This document shows, in pieces, positions 62,084-64,000 of a stretch of 64,000 nt of DNA. Origin of the DNA: Helicobacter_D sp964464895 (lineage in GTDB: Bacteria > Campylobacterota > Campylobacteria > Campylobacterales > Helicobacteraceae); assembly GCA_964464895.1 (NCBI GenBank), contig CAYXGY010000002.1:1-64000 (forward strand). The letters are read 5' to 3'. The first letter of the stretch is position 1, and each line of letters starts with the position of its first letter. A program made the position numbers and the translations under genes. The notes beneath the pieces are model-generated. The model was not told the origin of the DNA. It saw only the letters and a list, made by a program, of their open reading frames with translations, and made no database searches.

Positions 62084-63676
62084 TTAAATTTCTTGTGAAG
62101 TGAGATATTCCTCATAACTCCCGCGAAAATCTACGATTTTGTTGTTTTCTTTAAACTCTATAATCCGATTCGCATACGCGTCAATGAGTTCTCTATCGTG
62201 GCTAACGCAAATCACATTGCCGCTATATTTATAGAGTGCTTCTCCCAGTGCGATAATCGCCTCTAAGTCTAGATGGTTTGTGGGTTCATCTAGCACGAGA
62301 AAGTTTCCGCCCCCTAGCATAAGCTTGCTTAACATCATTCGGTGTTTCTCTCCCCCGCTTAATGCCCCTATGCTTTTCTCTTGTTCCTCACCATTAAACA
62401 ACATTCGCCCTAGTGCGTTGCGAATCTCTCCCGCTTCTTTTTTCTTGTCAAAATTGCGTAACCACTCGTAGAGTGTTTCCTCTCCCTTGATTTGTTCGGT
62501 AGTGTTTTGTGGGAAATAGTCGCGCATCACAGTTGCGCCCCATTTCACAACGCCCTCTTGGGGTTTTAAATTTTCACAAATCAGCTCGCAAAAGGTTGTT
62601 TTTCCGATTCCATTGCGTCCAATGAGTGCGATTTTATCCCCGGGCAGAATCGTAAGGTTAAGAGATTTTAAAATCTGTAAGTCCCCATAGCTAAAGCTAA
62701 GGTTTTCAATGTTTAATGCCTCGTTTCCAATGGTTCGGCTAGGCTTGAAAACGATACTAGGGTCGCGGCGAGAAGAGACTTCAAAGCTTTTAATGTCTAG
62801 CTTGTCTAATTGTTTTTGTCTGGAAGTTGCCTGCTTCGCCTTGGAGGCATTAGCAGAGAATCGCGCGATAAAAGATTCTAGTTCTTCTTTCTCTTTGAGT
62901 TTTTTATTGCGTTCCATTTCTTGTTGCTTTGCAATCAATGTAGAAGCAATATACCAATCATCATAGTTTCCGCTAAATTCCCGCACACTTTTAAAATCCA
63001 AATCCAAAATATGCGTGCAGACGCTATTTAAAAAATGCCTGTCGTGCGAAATCACTACGAGTGTGCCCTCGTGTCGCTTAAGTTGTTCCTCTAAATAGCT
63101 GATTGCCTTTAAATCTAGGTTGTTTGTTGGCTCATCTAGGAATAAAATATCAGGCTTAGGAAACAAGACTTGTGCCAAAAGCACTTTGAATTTATCTCCC
63201 CCCGTGAGTGTTTTCATCAATTCATTATGAATTTTAGCAGGGAATCCCAAATCTTCTAGGATTTTTTCAATCTGCACATCGTATTCATAAGTGGGGTCTT
63301 CTTCTGCACAAATCATTTCTAATTCGCCCAAGCGTGCATTTACAGAATCGCTAAAGTCTCCCGCATTATAGAGGGATTCCTTTTCTTTAATGGCGTCATA
63401 AAGTCGCTTGTTGCCAAAAAGAACGCAGTCTTTAATGCTAAATTCTTCAAAGGCAAATTGGTTTTGCCCCAAAACGCCCAATTTTGCATTTGGGTCAAAG
63501 GCAATGTCCCCGCTTGTATGCTCAATTTCTCCGCTAAGAATTTTCAAAAAAGTAGATTTTCCTGCGCCATTTGCTCCAATAAGCCCGTATCTCTTGCCTT
63601 TATCAAGCTTGAGATTGACATTTTCAAAGAGTTTTTTGGTGGAATATTGCATTCCAAGCCCTGTAATTTGAACCAT
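62084..63676 (-). CDS. ABC-F family ATPase (YbiT-like)
   Basis: The 530-residue protein has two ABC domains without membrane segments: Walker A GANGAGKST and GRNGIGKTT, signatures LTGGDKFKV and LSGGEKHRM, both followed by LDEPTN. The length and linker match YbiT-type ABC-F translation factors that act at the ribosomal E site. Its stop lies 9 bp before the start of the phase-variable adenylation gene, so that operon could be read from this gene's promoter. Confidence 0.93.
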   Translation of the reverse strand: MVQITGLGMQYSTKKLFENVNLKLDKGKRYGLIGANGAGKSTFLKILSGEIEHTSGDIAFDPNAKLGVLGQNQFAFEEFSIKDCVLFGNKRLYDAIKEKESLYNAGDFSDSVNARLGELEMICAEEDPTYEYDVQIEKILEDLGFPAKIHNELMKTLTGGDKFKVLLAQVLFPKPDILFLDEPTNNLDLKAISYLEEQLKRHEGTLVVISHDRHFLNSVCTHILDLDFKSVREFSGNYDDWYIASTLIAKQQEMERNKKLKEKEELESFIARFSANASKAKQATSRQKQLDKLDIKSFEVSSRRDPSIVFKPSRTIGNEALNIENLSFSYGDLQILKSLNLTILPGDKIALIGRNGIGKTTFCELICENLKPQEGVVKWGATVMRDYFPQNTTEQIKGEETLYEWLRNFDKKKEAGEIRNALGRMLFNGEEQEKSIGALSGGEKHRMMLSKLMLGGGNFLVLDEPTNHLDLEAIIALGEALYKYSGNVICVSHDRELIDAYANRIIEFKENNKIVDFRGSYEEYLTSQEI

Positions 63677-63744
63677 TTGCTTACTTTCTCTTAATAAAAT
63701 TTCGGAATTTTAGTTGAATCTTGCTTAATTAATGCAATCTAGGA

Positions 63745-64000
63745 TTAAATTCTTACATGGATTCCTTGTGTCTTTAAATAGTGTTTCAAATCCATAATAT
63801 TGATTTCTTGATAGTGAAAAATTGAGGCGGCAAGTGCGGCGTCTGCCCCATTTAAAAAAGCCTCTAGGATATGTTGCATATTTCCCGCACCTCCGCTTGC
63901 AATGAGTGGAATCCCTACATTTTGTGTAATCAAATTGAGCTGTTTTAAGTCATAACCTGCCTTTGTGCCATCACAATCCATACTTGTAAGTAGAATCTCG
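63745..64000 (-). CDS. hisF: Imidazole glycerol phosphate synthase subunit HisF (3' part, runs off the window)
   Basis: The visible C-terminal 84 residues read EILLTSMDCDGTKAGYD and then GIPLIASGGAGNMQHILEAF, the HisF cyclase barrel with its second catalytic Asp in the TSMDxDGT motif. The gene continues beyond position 64000. Together with hisD it shows histidine prototrophy. Confidence 0.95.
   Translation of the reverse strand, partial: EILLTSMDCDGTKAGYDLKQLNLITQNVGIPLIASGGAGNMQHILEAFLNGADAALAASIFHYQEINIMDLKHYLKTQGIHVRI

Overview
The window is about 64 kb of an AT-rich draft chromosome (one run of 100 N) that reads as an enterohepatic Helicobacter. Evidence: the minus-strand order hisD - DUF2018 - small secreted protein - polyprenyl synthase - hemA - proS - fxsA - hemC matches, as I recall, the H. 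pylori hp0237-hp0242 neighbourhood; a ribonuclease J with a long basic N-terminal extension; a GT82 GalNAc transferase of the Campylobacter/Helicobacter type; and phase-variable poly-G tracts. No rRNA, tRNA, IS element, prophage or CRISPR array was seen.

Layout. 1-7.2 kb (minus): comM/yifB, rpsR-ssb-rpsF, holA-rnr and an HDOD protein. 7.2-7.7 kb: assembly gap and an 8-bp tandem repeat. 7.7-11.3 kb (plus): ADP-heptose genes hldD-hldE-gmhA and a cysteine-motif protein. 11.3-16.8 kb (minus): a DpnII-like restriction-modification pair, then a secretin with PilP/PilO/PilN-like inner-membrane proteins (transformation or pilus type). 17-20 kb (plus): gltS, GT82 glycosyltransferase, queF. 20.3-22.7 kb (plus): an unknown three-gene cassette (lipoprotein - soluble protein - lipoprotein) with a G12 tract in its promoter region. 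23-27.1 kb (plus): DsbC-like thioredoxin and an Mla-type lipid ABC transporter; then folB, bcp, a queuosine-precursor transporter and gmhB. 29.4-36.9 kb (minus): the hisD-to-hemC operon. 37-43.5 kb (plus): CoA-binding protein, threonine deaminase, GT-C-like membrane protein, a stray pseudopilin, rsmA and rnj. 43.7-53.7 kb: ansB, uvrB, priA with two coiled-coil neighbours, a surface-sugar acyltransferase and the metNIQ transporter. 54.3-55.4 kb: an m4C-type methyltransferase with a truncated ORF just upstream of it.

The most interesting region is 55.5-62.1 kb (minus): seven overlapping or nearly abutting genes encoding an adenylation domain fused to a DUF4910 metallopeptidase-like domain, two stand-alone acyl carrier proteins, a YkgJ-type cysteine-cluster protein, two AAC(3)-family acyltransferases and a formyltransferase. 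This looks like a carrier-protein-based pathway that activates an amino acid or similar acid and attaches it, with formyl or acyl groups, to a surface sugar (flagellin, LOS or capsule). Its first gene carries a run of 13 G after codon 47. In this assembly the gene is out of frame (OFF); losing one G restores a 972-codon reading frame. A second run of 12 G sits at the 3' end of one AAC(3) gene, where slippage would change the tail and could place the stop exactly on the next gene's start codon.

Other themes: several genes bear on DNA uptake and its barriers (comM with an odd in-frame duplication, secretin cluster, pseudopilin, two methyltransferase loci); heptose synthesis is split between two loci; the pentamer GAATC/GATTC looks strongly over-represented; and related palindromic intergenic elements recur. 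Function assignments rest on motif and family recognition by eye. No database search was run.
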